Positions 46,002 to 55,731 of a stretch of 64,000 bases of DNA are shown here, piece by piece. Under the pieces are notes generated by a model. It was not told the origin of the DNA. It did not search any database and worked only from the letters and a program-made list of their open reading frames with translations. The stretch is from the NCBI RefSeq assembly GCF_019468465.1, contig NZ_CP080519.1:7123001-7187000 (forward strand), in the 5' to 3' direction. This stretch comes from Amycolatopsis sp. DSM 110486. GTDB taxonomy: Bacteria > Actinomycetota > Actinomycetes > Mycobacteriales > Pseudonocardiaceae. How positions within the stretch are numbered: position 1 is the stretch's first letter; the number at the start of each line of letters is the position of its first letter. A program made the position numbers and the translations under genes.

Positions 46002-48131
46002 TCAGTTCCGCGCGTCGAGGTACTGCGGGTCCGGCGGCGGGATCGGCGTGTCGGGGACGCCCGCCAGCAGCGTGCTCATGGCGTGGAAGTACGGCGGGGC
46101 CGCGACCGTGCCACCGAACGCGCCGTGGCCGCATTGGCCGAGGTGTACGGGCGTCCCGGGGCAGATCTCCTCCGGGTGCGGGCCGTCGGCGAACACCATG
46201 GACGACACGGCGTAGTTGTCCACACCACCGACGAACGCGACGGACTCCGACAGCTGCGTGGTTCCCGTCTTGCCGATGTCCGGGCGTGTCCAGCCGGCCG
46301 AGTGCGCGGCGGCGGCCGACGTGCCGACCGTGGTGTCCTGCGAGAGCCCGGCCTCCAGCGTGTTGGCGACGCCCGTCGGGATCACCTGCTCGCACCCCTG
46401 CTGCTTTACGGGCACAGCTTGGCCGTCGCGGTCGGTCACCGACAGGATCGGGTCGGGCGGGCACCACGTGCCGCCGCTCATCAGTGTCGCCGAGACGTTC
46501 GCCATCTCCAGTGGGCTCACCGGGCTGTTGCCGAGGGTGAACGAGAGCAGGTTCTGGAAGTACTGCGACTGCGGCTCGTCGTACTGGGGGTTCTTCGACC
46601 GCGCGTCCGACGGATCGGTGATCGGCGGGTTGCCCGCGTCGTTGGTCGCGAGCGTGGTGCGCAGGCCCAGCTTGCGCGCCATGTCCAGCACGGCGGGCAT
46701 GCCGACCTGCGACTCGAGCCCCACGAACGCGACGTTCGGCGACGTCGCCAGGCCGCTGGCGAGTGAGATGGGGTCGGGGTAGCTGGTGCCGTCGTTGCTC
46801 ACCGAGTAGCACGGCGTGTACTTGTTCGCGTTCGGCGGCGTGAAGCAGTTGCTGAGCGGGTTGGGCAGCGGCGTGTTCAGCCCGGCCTTGCCCGCCACCA
46901 TCGCGGCGGCCGAGGTGAAGATCTTGAACGACGAACCGGCGCCGAACTTGTTGCTCGCGTCGGCCACGATGTTCGTGGACGTCTCGCCCTGGGCCGGATC
47001 GGTGCCGTAGTTGCGGTTGGCGACCATCGCGAGCACCTGGTGCCCGCTCGCGCCCGGCTGCACCACGGCGAACGTGTTGGCCACGCCGTCCTGTGTCGTC
47101 GGCACGTTGGCGTCCACCGCGTCCTTCACGACCTGGCTCACGTGCGGGTCGAGTGTGGTCTTCACGACGTAGCCGGCGGTGTCGAGCTGGTCGATCGTGA
47201 ACCCGGCCTGCTTGAGGTAGTTCACCGCGTACGCGCAGAAGAACCCGGCGTCGGGCGCCGCGCCCATGCACGTGCTCGACGGCGCGGCCGGGCGCGTGCC
47301 GACGACGCCGAGCGGTGTCGCTTTCGCGGTGGCGGCGAAGGAAGCGGGGATGGACTTCGCCGTGACCATGGAGTCGATGACGGTGTTGCGCCGCTTGAGC
47401 GCGTTGTCCGGATGCGTGTACGGGTTGTAGACGCTGGGGTTGTTCACCATGCCTGCCAGCAGCGCGGCCTGTGGCACGGTCAGTTTGTCCGCTGTGGTCC
47501 CGAAATACGCTTCCGCGGCCGCGCCGATGCCGTAGACGGTGCCGGTGTACTCCACCACGTTCAGGTAGTCGGCGAGCACGTCGTTCTTGGACACGGTCTG
47601 GCTGATCTGCACGGCCATCTTGGCCTCGCGCAGCTTGCGGGCCAACGAGTCCTCGCGGTCCTTGTCCTGCGCCGTCTTGTCGTTGCGGTCGACGACGTTG
47701 ATGAGGTAGTTCTTCACGTACTGCTGCGTGATCGTCGACGCGCCCTGGAGGTCTCCGCCCGAGCTGTCGTTCACCGCCGCGCGCAGCATGCCCTGCGGGT
47801 CCACACCGCCTTCGGTGTAGAAGCGGCGGTCCTCGATGTCGACGATCGCGGCCTTCATCGCGGGCGAGATCTGCGCCGCGGTGACCGGAATGCGGTACTG
47901 CGCGTACAAAGTCGCGATCGTGCCGCCGTTCCGGTCCGTCACCGTTGTCACGAGCGGCGGGTCCGCGTGCTCCAGATCCGCGGAGATCGCGTCGACGGAG
48001 TCACTGACCTGATTGGACAAAACACCCGCGCCGATGGCGACCGGTGCCATCGTGCCCGCGACGAGAACGCCTGCCAGCACGCACAATCCGAGGAACGGGG
48101 CTACCCCCTTGCCTTTTCCCACGGTCCCCAA
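46002..48131 (-). CDS. Class A penicillin-binding protein (PBP1-type)
   Basis: 709 residues. One N-terminal membrane anchor (FLGLCVLAGVLVAGTMAPVA), a GT51 glycosyltransferase domain (~55-240) with catalytic Glu in AIVDIEDRRFYTEGGVDPQG and LQGASTITQQYVKNYL, then a transpeptidase domain (~350-660): SxxK in GAGSSFKIFTSAAAM, SxN in LATSPNVAFVGL and KTG in DIGKTGTTQLS. It polymerises and cross-links peptidoglycan outside the membrane. The glycosyltransferase motif has Glu where many have His (YTEGG). The C-terminus is short and lacks PASTA domains. The gene is followed by a strong hairpin. Confidence 0.95.
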   Translation of the reverse strand: MGTVGKGKGVAPFLGLCVLAGVLVAGTMAPVAIGAGVLSNQVSDSVDAISADLEHADPPLVTTVTDRNGGTIATLYAQYRIPVTAAQISPAMKAAIVDIEDRRFYTEGGVDPQGMLRAAVNDSSGGDLQGASTITQQYVKNYLINVVDRNDKTAQDKDREDSLARKLREAKMAVQISQTVSKNDVLADYLNVVEYTGTVYGIGAAAEAYFGTTADKLTVPQAALLAGMVNNPSVYNPYTHPDNALKRRNTVIDSMVTAKSIPASFAATAKATPLGVVGTRPAAPSSTCMGAAPDAGFFCAYAVNYLKQAGFTIDQLDTAGYVVKTTLDPHVSQVVKDAVDANVPTTQDGVANTFAVVQPGASGHQVLAMVANRNYGTDPAQGETSTNIVADASNKFGAGSSFKIFTSAAAMVAGKAGLNTPLPNPLSNCFTPPNANKYTPCYSVSNDGTSYPDPISLASGLATSPNVAFVGLESQVGMPAVLDMARKLGLRTTLATNDAGNPPITDPSDARSKNPQYDEPQSQYFQNLLSFTLGNSPVSPLEMANVSATLMSGGTWCPPDPILSVTDRDGQAVPVKQQGCEQVIPTGVANTLEAGLSQDTTVGTSAAAAHSAGWTRPDIGKTGTTQLSESVAFVGGVDNYAVSSMVFADGPHPEEICPGTPVHLGQCGHGAFGGTVAAPPYFHAMSTLLAGVPDTPIPPPDPQYLDARN

Positions 48132-48957
48132 CCTACGACCGGGCTCGTGTGAATACGGTGGGTAAAGCAGAGTTTGTCATCGAGCCAACCTTCCGAGCAG
48201 AGCCGATGCGACGCCGATCGCCAAGGCGGTCGCACCCACTAGGACGCCGAAGTCCAGCCCGAGGTTGGCCGGAGTGCCGATGAGAAGTCCGCGAAGGGCG
48301 TCGACCTGGTAGCTCAACGGGTTGATGTGGCTGAGCACCTTCAGCCAGCCGGGCATCAGGTCCACCGGGTAGAGGGCGTTGGACCCGAAGAACAACGGCA
48401 TGGTGATGGCCTGCCCGATCCCCATCAGCCGCTCGCGGGAGAGCACGATGCCGGCGATCACGATGGAGAAGCAGCAGAAGAACGCCGAACCGAGGATCAC
48501 GATCACGACCATGCCCAGCAGCCGCAGCGGGTTCGCGGTGAGGCCCACGCCGAGGATGGCCGAGAGAACGAGCACCATCAGCGCCTGCACGAGCGCGCGC
48601 AGCCCGGCCGCGAACGCCTTGCCCGCCACGAGCGCGGCCCGCGGTGTCGGCGTGACGAGCAGCTTCGAGAGCACGCCCGCGTCGCGTTCCCAGATGATCT
48701 GGATGCCGTAGAAGATGGAGATGAACAACGCCGACTGCGCGAGGATGCCGGGTGCGAGGTAGTCGAGGTAGGGGATCGAGCCGGTCGGGATCGCGTGGAT
48801 CCGCGTGAACGTCTCGCCGAAGATCAGCAGCCACAGCGCGGGCTGGATCGCGCGGGTGATCAGCTCGGACTGGTCGCGGCGCAGCTTCTGTAGCTCCACC
48901 AGGCACATCGCGCCGATGCGGGAGAGCAGGATGCGCAGTTGTTCCAGTGGTCCCGGG

Positions 48958-49787
<830 letters not shown>

Positions 49788-49791
<4 letters not shown>

Positions 49792-50237
49792 GCCTCCTCC
49801 TTCAGGGCGTCCATCAGCTTCTCCAGCGCGGGCAGAGCCGCGGTGATCGACACGGTGTCCTCTTCGGACAGCCGCGTGAGCGCGGCCGAGACCAGCCCGG
49901 TCCGCGCCTTTCGCCAGGTCGCCATGCGCTCGCGCGCGGCCTCGGTCACCTGCAGCTGCGCGGCGCGCCGGTCGGCCGGGTCCACCTCGCGGCGCAGCAA
50001 CCCGGCTTCGACGAGGAGGTTCACGAGCGTGCTCACGGAGTTCCCCGCGAGGCTCAGCTCGCGCGCCGCCGCGGCGACGCCGACGCCGGGCAGCCGGTCG
50101 ACGACCCGCAGCAGCTCGACCTGCGCGCCAGGCAGGGGAGGGCCGGGCACTTCCGCGCGCACCCGCCGCCGCACGACGCGGCGGATGCCCTGCACGGCGG
50201 ACATCAGCCGCTCGGCGAGGTCGGGAGGTGGGATCAT
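49788..50237 (-). CDS. MarR-family regulator of the DrrAB-type exporter
   Basis: 149 residues. Winged helix: VELLRVVDRLPGVGVAAAAR, ELSLAGNSVSTLVNLLVEAG (recognition), LLRREVDPADRRAAQLQVTE (wing), and a C-terminal dimer helix ending in LEKLMDALKEEA. It is the first gene of the exporter operon (its stop overlaps the ATPase start). A symmetric element lies 15 nt before its ATG, so autoregulation is likely. Confidence 0.85.
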
Positions 50238-50251
50238 GCCTTCGACATTAG

Positions 50252-50264
50252 CTCTGAGTCAGAG
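50252..50264. promoter_or_regulatory. Palindromic operator before the MarR-DrrAB operon
   Basis: CTCTGA-G-TCAGAG is a perfect 6-bp inverted repeat with one central base, 15 bp upstream of the MarR start and next to an AT-rich stretch (TTATTATCAA) that could hold the -10/-35 region. Likely MarR autorepression site. Confidence 0.6.
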
Positions 50265-50335
50265 TTATTATCAACGCCAAATGTCTCTTAGGTCTTATTG
50301 TTCACGATTTGCGCTCGTTGGCCTTCTTGGCGATT

Positions 50336-50944
50336 TCAGGCGAGCCGGCTGAGCACCATCGAGACGCCGAGCGCGGTCATCGTCACGGCGATCAGCCCGT
50401 CGAGGATCCGCCAGGCGGCCGGCCGCGCGAACACCCCCGCGAGCCGGCGCGCGCCCAGGCCCAGCGCGCTGAACCAGACGGCGCTCGCCAGCGCCGCGCC
50501 GACGCCGAAGACCCAGCGACCACCGCCCTGGCCGGCCGCCACGGAGCCGAGCAGGAGCACGGTGTCGAGGTAGACGTGGGGGTTGAGCCAGGTCAGCGCG
50601 AGGCCGGTGAGCACCGTGCGCCGCGGGGACACGGGCTCGAGCGCGCTTGTCGTCAGCGCGCCGGGCTTCATGCAGCGCCTCGCGGCGAGGAACCCGTACG
50701 TCACCAGGAACGCCCCACCGACGACCCCGATCGCCGTGATCGCCGCCGGCCAACGCTGCAACACCGCGCCGATCCCGCTCACCCCCACGGCGATCAGCAC
50801 GACGTCCGACAGCGCGCACACCACGATCAGCCGTTTGACGGCCCCGCCGCGCAACCCTTGCTGCAGCACGAACGTGTTCTGCGCCCCGATGGCGACAATG
50901 AGCGAAAGGCCGGTACCGAAGCCGGCGGCGAGTGCGGGAACCAC
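50336..50944 (-). CDS. LysE/ArgO-type amino acid exporter
   Basis: 202 residues, six predicted helices. The N-terminus FGTGLSLIVAIGAQNTFVLQ is diagnostic of LysE/ArgO. Further helices include LIVVCALSDVVLIAVGVSGI, AITAIGVVGGAFLVTYGFLA, and ALTWLNPHVYLDTVLLLGSV. LysE/ArgO exporters expel lysine, arginine or their toxic analogues. It is divergent from the LysR gene with a 70-bp gap that carries an inverted repeat, the usual arrangement of lysE and its activator. Confidence 0.92.
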   Translation of the reverse strand: MVPALAAGFGTGLSLIVAIGAQNTFVLQQGLRGGAVKRLIVVCALSDVVLIAVGVSGIGAVLQRWPAAITAIGVVGGAFLVTYGFLAARRCMKPGALTTSALEPVSPRRTVLTGLALTWLNPHVYLDTVLLLGSVAAGQGGGRWVFGVGAALASAVWFSALGLGARRLAGVFARPAAWRILDGLIAVTMTALGVSMVLSRLA

Positions 50945-50979
50945 GCCTTCGACCGTAAGGTGGGGTCTTCGAGTTAGGC

Positions 50980-51009
50980 CAGCTAAAGATTCTTACGTAA
51001 CATTAGCTG
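50980..51009. promoter_or_regulatory. Inverted repeat operator between lysE-type and LysR-type genes
   Basis: CAGCTAA (50980-50986) and TTAGCTG (51003-51009) are perfect inverted arms separated by 16 nt, in the 70-bp divergent gap. The right arm lies only 5 bp before ATG 51015. The size and position fit binding of the LysR-type regulator. Confidence 0.65.
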
Positions 51010-51014
51010 CCGTG

Positions 51015-51890
51015 ATGTCAGATCTCCCTCTCGACCAGGTCCGGACACTGCTCGCCGTGGTCGACGAGCAGTCCTTCGACCGCGCGGCCGCCGTGCTGCA
51101 CGTGACGCCGTCGGCCGTCAGCCAGCGCGTGAAGGCGCTCGAACAACGCCTGGGCCGCGTGCTCATCCTGCGGACGAAACCCGTGCGGCTCACCGACTCG
51201 GGCCAGGTCGTCGTGCGGTTCGCGCGCCAGCTCACGCGTCTGGAGGAGGACACCCGCGCGGAACTCGGCCTGGTGGGCGTCGTGGGCCCGCTGACCCTCC
51301 CCATCGCCGTCAACGCCGACTCCCTGGCCACCTGGTTCCTCCCCGCGCTGGCCGCCGTGCCCGGCGTGTCCTTCGACCTCCGCAGCGACGACCAGGACCA
51401 CACCGCCACCCTCCTGCGCGAGGGCCTCGTGATGGCCGCCGTCACGTCCGCGCCCCACCCTGTGCAGGGCTGCACTTCAACGCGCCTGGGCCTCATGCGC
51501 TACCGCGCCATGGCTTCCCCGGCGTTCGTCGCGCGCTGGCTCGCGGACCGCCCCCTGGCTTCCGCGCTGGCCGAGGCGCCTGCAGTGCTCTTCGACCGCA
51601 AGGACGACCTCCAGGACCGCTTCCTGCGCACCCTCACCCGCCGCTCGCTACCGCTCGGCGCCCGCCACTACGTGCCTTCGTCGCAGTCCTTCGCGGATGC
51701 CGTCACCGCCGGCCTGGGCTGGGGGATGGTGCCGGAACTCCAGACGCGGGGGTCCTCTTTGGTGGATCTGGCGCCGGACCGGCCGGCGGATGTGCCGCTG
51801 TACTGGCAACAGTGGAAGCTGGACTCACCCGCGCTGGCTGCTTTGGCGGAGGCGGTCGCGGCTGCGGCGGCTACCGCTTTGCGGAAGTGA
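51015..51890 (+). CDS. LysR-family regulator of the ArgP/LysG type
   Basis: 291 residues. The N-terminal winged helix-turn-helix is DQVRTLLAVVDEQSFDRAAA with LHVTPSAVSQRVKALEQRLG (recognition helix). The effector domain starts VGPLTLPIAVNADSLATWFL and ends VPLYWQQWKLDSPALAALAE, phrases shared with ArgP/LysG. Such proteins activate the exporter when lysine or arginine is in excess. ATG 51015 is used; GTG 51012 is one codon earlier. No ribosome site is seen, so translation may start on a leaderless message. Confidence 0.9.
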   Translation: MSDLPLDQVRTLLAVVDEQSFDRAAAVLHVTPSAVSQRVKALEQRLGRVLILRTKPVRLTDSGQVVVRFARQLTRLEEDTRAELGLVGVVGPLTLPIAVNADSLATWFLPALAAVPGVSFDLRSDDQDHTATLLREGLVMAAVTSAPHPVQGCTSTRLGLMRYRAMASPAFVARWLADRPLASALAEAPAVLFDRKDDLQDRFLRTLTRRSLPLGARHYVPSSQSFADAVTAGLGWGMVPELQTRGSSLVDLAPDRPADVPLYWQQWKLDSPALAALAEAVAAAAATALRK

Positions 51891-51954
51891 CTGTCCTGAG
51901 TAGACACCCCGGCCCCAGCTTCACGCACACACCGTGAGGTGGTTGGATCACAGC

Positions 51955-52578
51955 GTGGAGAGCAATGTGGAGCGGACGAAATCACCCGAGCGGCTCGTGT
52001 TCTTCAGCGACGCCGTGGTGGCCATCGCGTTGACGTTGCTCGTGCTGCCGCTCACCGATCTGGTGCCCGAGCTGGCGGCGGAGCACAAGGAAGCCGTCGA
52101 TGTCGTTCTGGAGCACTGGAACCAGCTCTTCAGCTTCGTGCTGAGCTTCGTGGTGATCGCGCGGATGTGGTGGGGCCACCATCGCATCTTCGAAGAGGTC
52201 CGCGCCTACAGCGGGCCGTTGGTGTACGCGAACTTCGTGTGGCTCTTCACCATCGCCGTGCTGCCGTTCCCGACGGAGATCACCGGTTCGTTCGGGACCA
52301 ACCGCTTCGCCGCCATGTTCTACACGGGCACGATCTTCGCGAGCAGCTTTGCCCAGTCCGCGCTGGTGCTGATCATCCGCCGGGACCGGAACGTGGCCCG
52401 CAGCCCCGATTCCGTGACCGACCTGTGGCTCGGTAACAACTTGTTGTCCACGGCCGCGCTGCTGATCGCCTTCGTCGCGGCCGCCGTCGAACCCGTGCTC
52501 GGCTACTACGCCCTCTTGCTGCTCATCCCCGCGCCCTGGGTCGCCCGGTGGATCGTCAGCCGCAAGGCCGACCGCTGA
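51955..52578 (+). CDS. TMEM175-type potassium channel protein
   Basis: About 207 residues with six helices. Helix 1 contains the filter motif FSD in LVFFSDAVVAIALTLLVLPL. Other segments are LFSFVLSFVVIARMWWGHHR, VYANFVWLFTIAVLPFPTEI, MFYTGTIFASSFAQSALVLI, and YYALLLLIPAPWVARWIV. Bacterial TMEM175 proteins form leaky K+ channels as tetramers. GTG 51955 is the likely start; GTG 51934 adds seven residues. It converges on the acyl-CoA ligase fusion with a 3-bp gap and has no known partner here. Confidence 0.85.
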   Translation: MESNVERTKSPERLVFFSDAVVAIALTLLVLPLTDLVPELAAEHKEAVDVVLEHWNQLFSFVLSFVVIARMWWGHHRIFEEVRAYSGPLVYANFVWLFTIAVLPFPTEITGSFGTNRFAAMFYTGTIFASSFAQSALVLIIRRDRNVARSPDSVTDLWLGNNLLSTAALLIAFVAAAVEPVLGYYALLLLIPAPWVARWIVSRKADR

Positions 52579-52581
52579 CGC

Positions 52582-54654
52582 TCACGCCTGCGGCAACGGC
52601 CACAGGTCGTCGTTGAGCATCCGCTTGAGGATCTTGCCCGTGGCGTTGCGCGGGAGCTCCGGCACGAAGTACACATCGCGCGGCACGGCGAAGCGGGCCA
52701 GCTTCTGGTGGATGTAGTGCCGCACGTCCTCGGCGTGCATGCGCGCGCCGCGGCGGAGCACGACGTACGCGGCGAGGCGCTGGCCGAACTCCTCGTCCGG
52801 CACGCCCACCACGGCCGCTTCGTAGACGCCGGGCAACGCGACCAGCGCCTCTTCCACCGGGCGCGGGAACACGTTCTCGCCGCCGGACACGATCATCTCG
52901 TCGGCGCGGCCGGTGACGAACAGCCGGCCGGCCGCGTCCTGGTAGCCGACGTCGCCGGTGGCCATCAGGTCCTTCGAGCGCGGCACGCTGGAGCCGTTGG
53001 TGTAGCCGTCGAAGAGCATGTCGTTGCCGACGAAGATCTGGCCCTCGTCGCCGGGCGGCACGGGGCGGCGCTCGTCGTCGAGGATGGCGATGCGGGTGCC
53101 CGGCGGGCAGCGGCCGGCGGTGGTCGGCGCGGCGCGCAGGTCGACCGGGTCGGCGATGCTGGCCCAGGAAACCTCGGTGGAGCCGTAGAAGTTGTAGAGG
53201 ATGTCGCCGTAGGTGTCCATGAACGAACTGACGAACGAGCCCGACATCGCGGAACCGCTGCTGGCCACGATCCGCAGCGACGACAGGTCGTAGCGGCTGC
53301 GCACGCGCTCGGGCAGCTCGTGGATGCGCTGCAACATGATCGGCACGGCGAACAGCGCGTCGCAGCGGTGCTCGGCGATCATCCGCAGCGTCTGCTCCGC
53401 GTCGAACCGGCGGATCAGCGACAGCTCCGCCCGCACGGACATCCCGACCTGCAACGCGGCCAGGCCCCAGCTGTGGAACAGCGGTGCCGCGACGGCGATC
53501 TTGTCCCGTGCCCGCAAGGGAATCCGCGCGAGGATGCTCGCCGCGGTACTCAGGCCTTTCGGCGTCGGACGGCGCGCGCCCTTCGGGGTGCCGGTGGTGC
53601 CGGAGGTGAGCACCACGATCTGGCCCGGCCGCTTGGCCGGCTTCGGTCGCGCCTTGGACGCCTCGTGGATGAGCTCGTCGACGGTCCGGTAACCCTGCTC
53701 GGCGTCGTCCCACGTGCTCACGCGGGGGAAGTCGCCCTGCACTCCCGCGATGGTCTGCGCGAACTCGTCGTCGGCCAGCACCGCGGCGGGTTGGTGCTCG
53801 GTGAGCACGTCTTCCACCGCGGAGGGCGACAAGCCGGTGTTGAGCAGCACCACGTCCACGCCGAGCTTGCTGCACCCGACGAACGCCTCGACCATCGCCG
53901 CGTGGTTGCGGCACATCAGCGCCACGCGCTGGCCCGGCCGCACGTCCAGCTTCGCCAGGGAGTTGGCCAGCTGGTTGCTGCGCTCGTCGATGTCGCGGAA
54001 CGAGCGGCTGTTGCGTTCGTCGTGCACGGCGATGTCGTCGGCGCCGCGCGCGGTCGCCGCGAGGTAGCCGCCCGCGATCGTGGCGCCCCACTGCGAAAGC
54101 GAGTTGAGCTGCTTCGCGACCTTGTCCGGCCGGCCCGCGACGAGCACGCCCGCGCGTACCAACGTGTTGGCCGTGCGCAGCGTCGTCGCGCGGTCGTACT
54201 CCGGCGGCTCGGCGGCTTCGCCGGACAGCTGCAGCTCGATCCGCCGCGTCAGTTCTTTCAGCATGCCCTTGACCGCTGAGCGGGAAAGCAGGTCGTGGTG
54301 CTCGGGCGGCAGCGACGGGAGCATCAGGCGCAGCACGATCTCCGTCGCCCCGCCCGCGAGCGCGCGCAGCTCGAACGAGATCCAGTTGCGCTCGTCGGGC
54401 AGCCCGCACCACACCACGTGTTCGCCGGGCCGGTACACCACCGCGTGGATGGTGCCTTCCACCAACGTTTCCCGGTCGGGAGCCAGCCTGATCAGGCAGC
54501 GCGGGCCACGGCCACGCAGCGGGGCCTCGGTCACCTCGCACCAGCTGATCGCCGGCAGGAATCTCGGATAGAGCTCGGGGGAGCCGACGATCTGCCACAC
54601 CGCGTCGGGCGGGTGCCCGACGGTCGAGCTTGCCTCGACCACATCGTCTCGCAT
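52582..54654 (-). CDS. START-like (SRPBCC) domain fused to acyl-CoA synthetase
   Basis: 690 residues. Residues 1-~145 are an SRPBCC/polyketide-cyclase-like ligand fold (VEASSTVGHPPDAVWQIVGS, YPRFLPAISWCEVTEAPLRG, a long C-terminal helix). From ~180 an ANL synthetase follows: IVVLTSGTTGTPKGARRPTP, YNFYGSTEVSWASIADPV, ATGDVGYQDAAGRLFVTGRA, and Lys in LPRNATGKILKRML. ATG 54654 is taken; GTG 54669 would add five residues. It is first in a minus-strand stretch containing an HMG-CoA-lyase-like gene and a CoA transferase. It probably activates a long-chain or hydrophobic acid held by the START-like domain (inference). Confidence 0.85.
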   Translation of the reverse strand: MRDDVVEASSTVGHPPDAVWQIVGSPELYPRFLPAISWCEVTEAPLRGRGPRCLIRLAPDRETLVEGTIHAVVYRPGEHVVWCGLPDERNWISFELRALAGGATEIVLRLMLPSLPPEHHDLLSRSAVKGMLKELTRRIELQLSGEAAEPPEYDRATTLRTANTLVRAGVLVAGRPDKVAKQLNSLSQWGATIAGGYLAATARGADDIAVHDERNSRSFRDIDERSNQLANSLAKLDVRPGQRVALMCRNHAAMVEAFVGCSKLGVDVVLLNTGLSPSAVEDVLTEHQPAAVLADDEFAQTIAGVQGDFPRVSTWDDAEQGYRTVDELIHEASKARPKPAKRPGQIVVLTSGTTGTPKGARRPTPKGLSTAASILARIPLRARDKIAVAAPLFHSWGLAALQVGMSVRAELSLIRRFDAEQTLRMIAEHRCDALFAVPIMLQRIHELPERVRSRYDLSSLRIVASSGSAMSGSFVSSFMDTYGDILYNFYGSTEVSWASIADPVDLRAAPTTAGRCPPGTRIAILDDERRPVPPGDEGQIFVGNDMLFDGYTNGSSVPRSKDLMATGDVGYQDAAGRLFVTGRADEMIVSGGENVFPRPVEEALVALPGVYEAAVVGVPDEEFGQRLAAYVVLRRGARMHAEDVRHYIHQKLARFAVPRDVYFVPELPRNATGKILKRMLNDDLWPLPQA

Positions 54655-54789
54655 TGCGATCCGCCTCACCGCCGCGCGCGTTGCGCTCCCCGGTGGGTAC
54701 CGGACGCGCGTTCAGGTGCGGGCACGCTACCAGCAATCGGCTCAGCTCCGGTACTCCGAATGACCAGGAATCCGGCGGGACGGGAATTT

Positions 54790-55695
54790 TCAGACGAGCG
54801 CGGCGGGCGTGGCAGGAACCGACGAGAGTGCCGAGCCGAGCTCGTGCCCGACGGCGAGCCGGACCTCGTCACGCAGGCTGGCCAGCTTTGCGACGTCGAG
54901 GCCGGTGGCGATGCCTTCGCGGTGAAGCAGGTGGACCAGGTCGTCGGTGGCGATGTTGCCCGAGGCCCCGGGTGCGAAGGGGCAGCCGCCGATCCCGCCG
55001 AGTGACGAGTCGAAGCGGCGGATGCCGAGCCGCAGGCCCTCCCACGCGTTGGCGGCGGCGAAGCCGTAGGTGTCGTGCAGGTGCAGGCCGAGCGGCAGGT
55101 CGGGCACCGCGTCGCGCACGGCTTCGATCCCGCGGCGCAGCAGGCTCGGGTTGGCCGCGCCGATGGTGTCGGCGAGGTGCAGCACGCCGGCGCCGAGCTT
55201 GGCCAGGCGTTCCGCGGTGGCGGCGGTGCGCGCGGGGTCGGTGTCGCCGTCGAACGGGCAGACGAAGGCCGTCGCGATGGTCGCCTCGATGGCGACGTCC
55301 GCGGCGGTGAGGATCTCGGCGCAGCTCTCAAGCCGGGCGAGCGCGCCTTCGGTCGGCACGCCGGCGTTGGCCGTGCTGTGGCCGTCGCTCGCGGAGACCA
55401 CGAGCCGCACGGAGCGGGCGCCGGCTTCCACGGCCTGCTGGGCGCCGCGCTCGGTGAAGACCAGCGTGTGCAGGGTGACAGGGCTGTTCGCGGGGTCGAG
55501 CGTGCGCAGGAGTTCGTCGGTGTCGGCCATCTGCGGCACGCGGCGCTTCGAGACGAAGGAGCCGACCTCGAGCGCACGGAACCCGGCGTCGATGAGGCCG
55601 CGGGCGAGGCGGAGCTTGTCGGGGGTGGGCACGGTGCGGGCTTCGTCCTGCAGGCCGTCGCGCAGCACGACCTCGGTGATGAGGACCTCGTCCAT
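54790..55695 (-). CDS. Hydroxymethylglutaryl-CoA lyase family protein
   Basis: 301 residues, DRE-TIM metallolyase barrel. Active-site phrases: VVLRDGLQDEARTVPTPDKL (residues 8-27), ALEVGSFVSKRRVPQMADTD, metal His pair in LGLHLHDTYGFAAANAWEGL, and the signature Cys loop GGCPFAPGASGNIATDDLVH (about 240-260). It cleaves a 3-hydroxy-3-methyl acyl-CoA into acetyl-CoA and a keto acid or similar. The downstream gene is a CoA transferase starting 36 bp further, on the same strand and sharing a likely transcript. Together they suggest activation and cleavage of a branched dicarboxylate. Confidence 0.9.
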   Translation of the reverse strand: MDEVLITEVVLRDGLQDEARTVPTPDKLRLARGLIDAGFRALEVGSFVSKRRVPQMADTDELLRTLDPANSPVTLHTLVFTERGAQQAVEAGARSVRLVVSASDGHSTANAGVPTEGALARLESCAEILTAADVAIEATIATAFVCPFDGDTDPARTAATAERLAKLGAGVLHLADTIGAANPSLLRRGIEAVRDAVPDLPLGLHLHDTYGFAAANAWEGLRLGIRRFDSSLGGIGGCPFAPGASGNIATDDLVHLLHREGIATGLDVAKLASLRDEVRLAVGHELGSALSSVPATPAALV

Positions 55696-55731
55696 GGTGG
55701 GTCTCCTTTGTTCTCGGTCTGTGCGGAAGGG

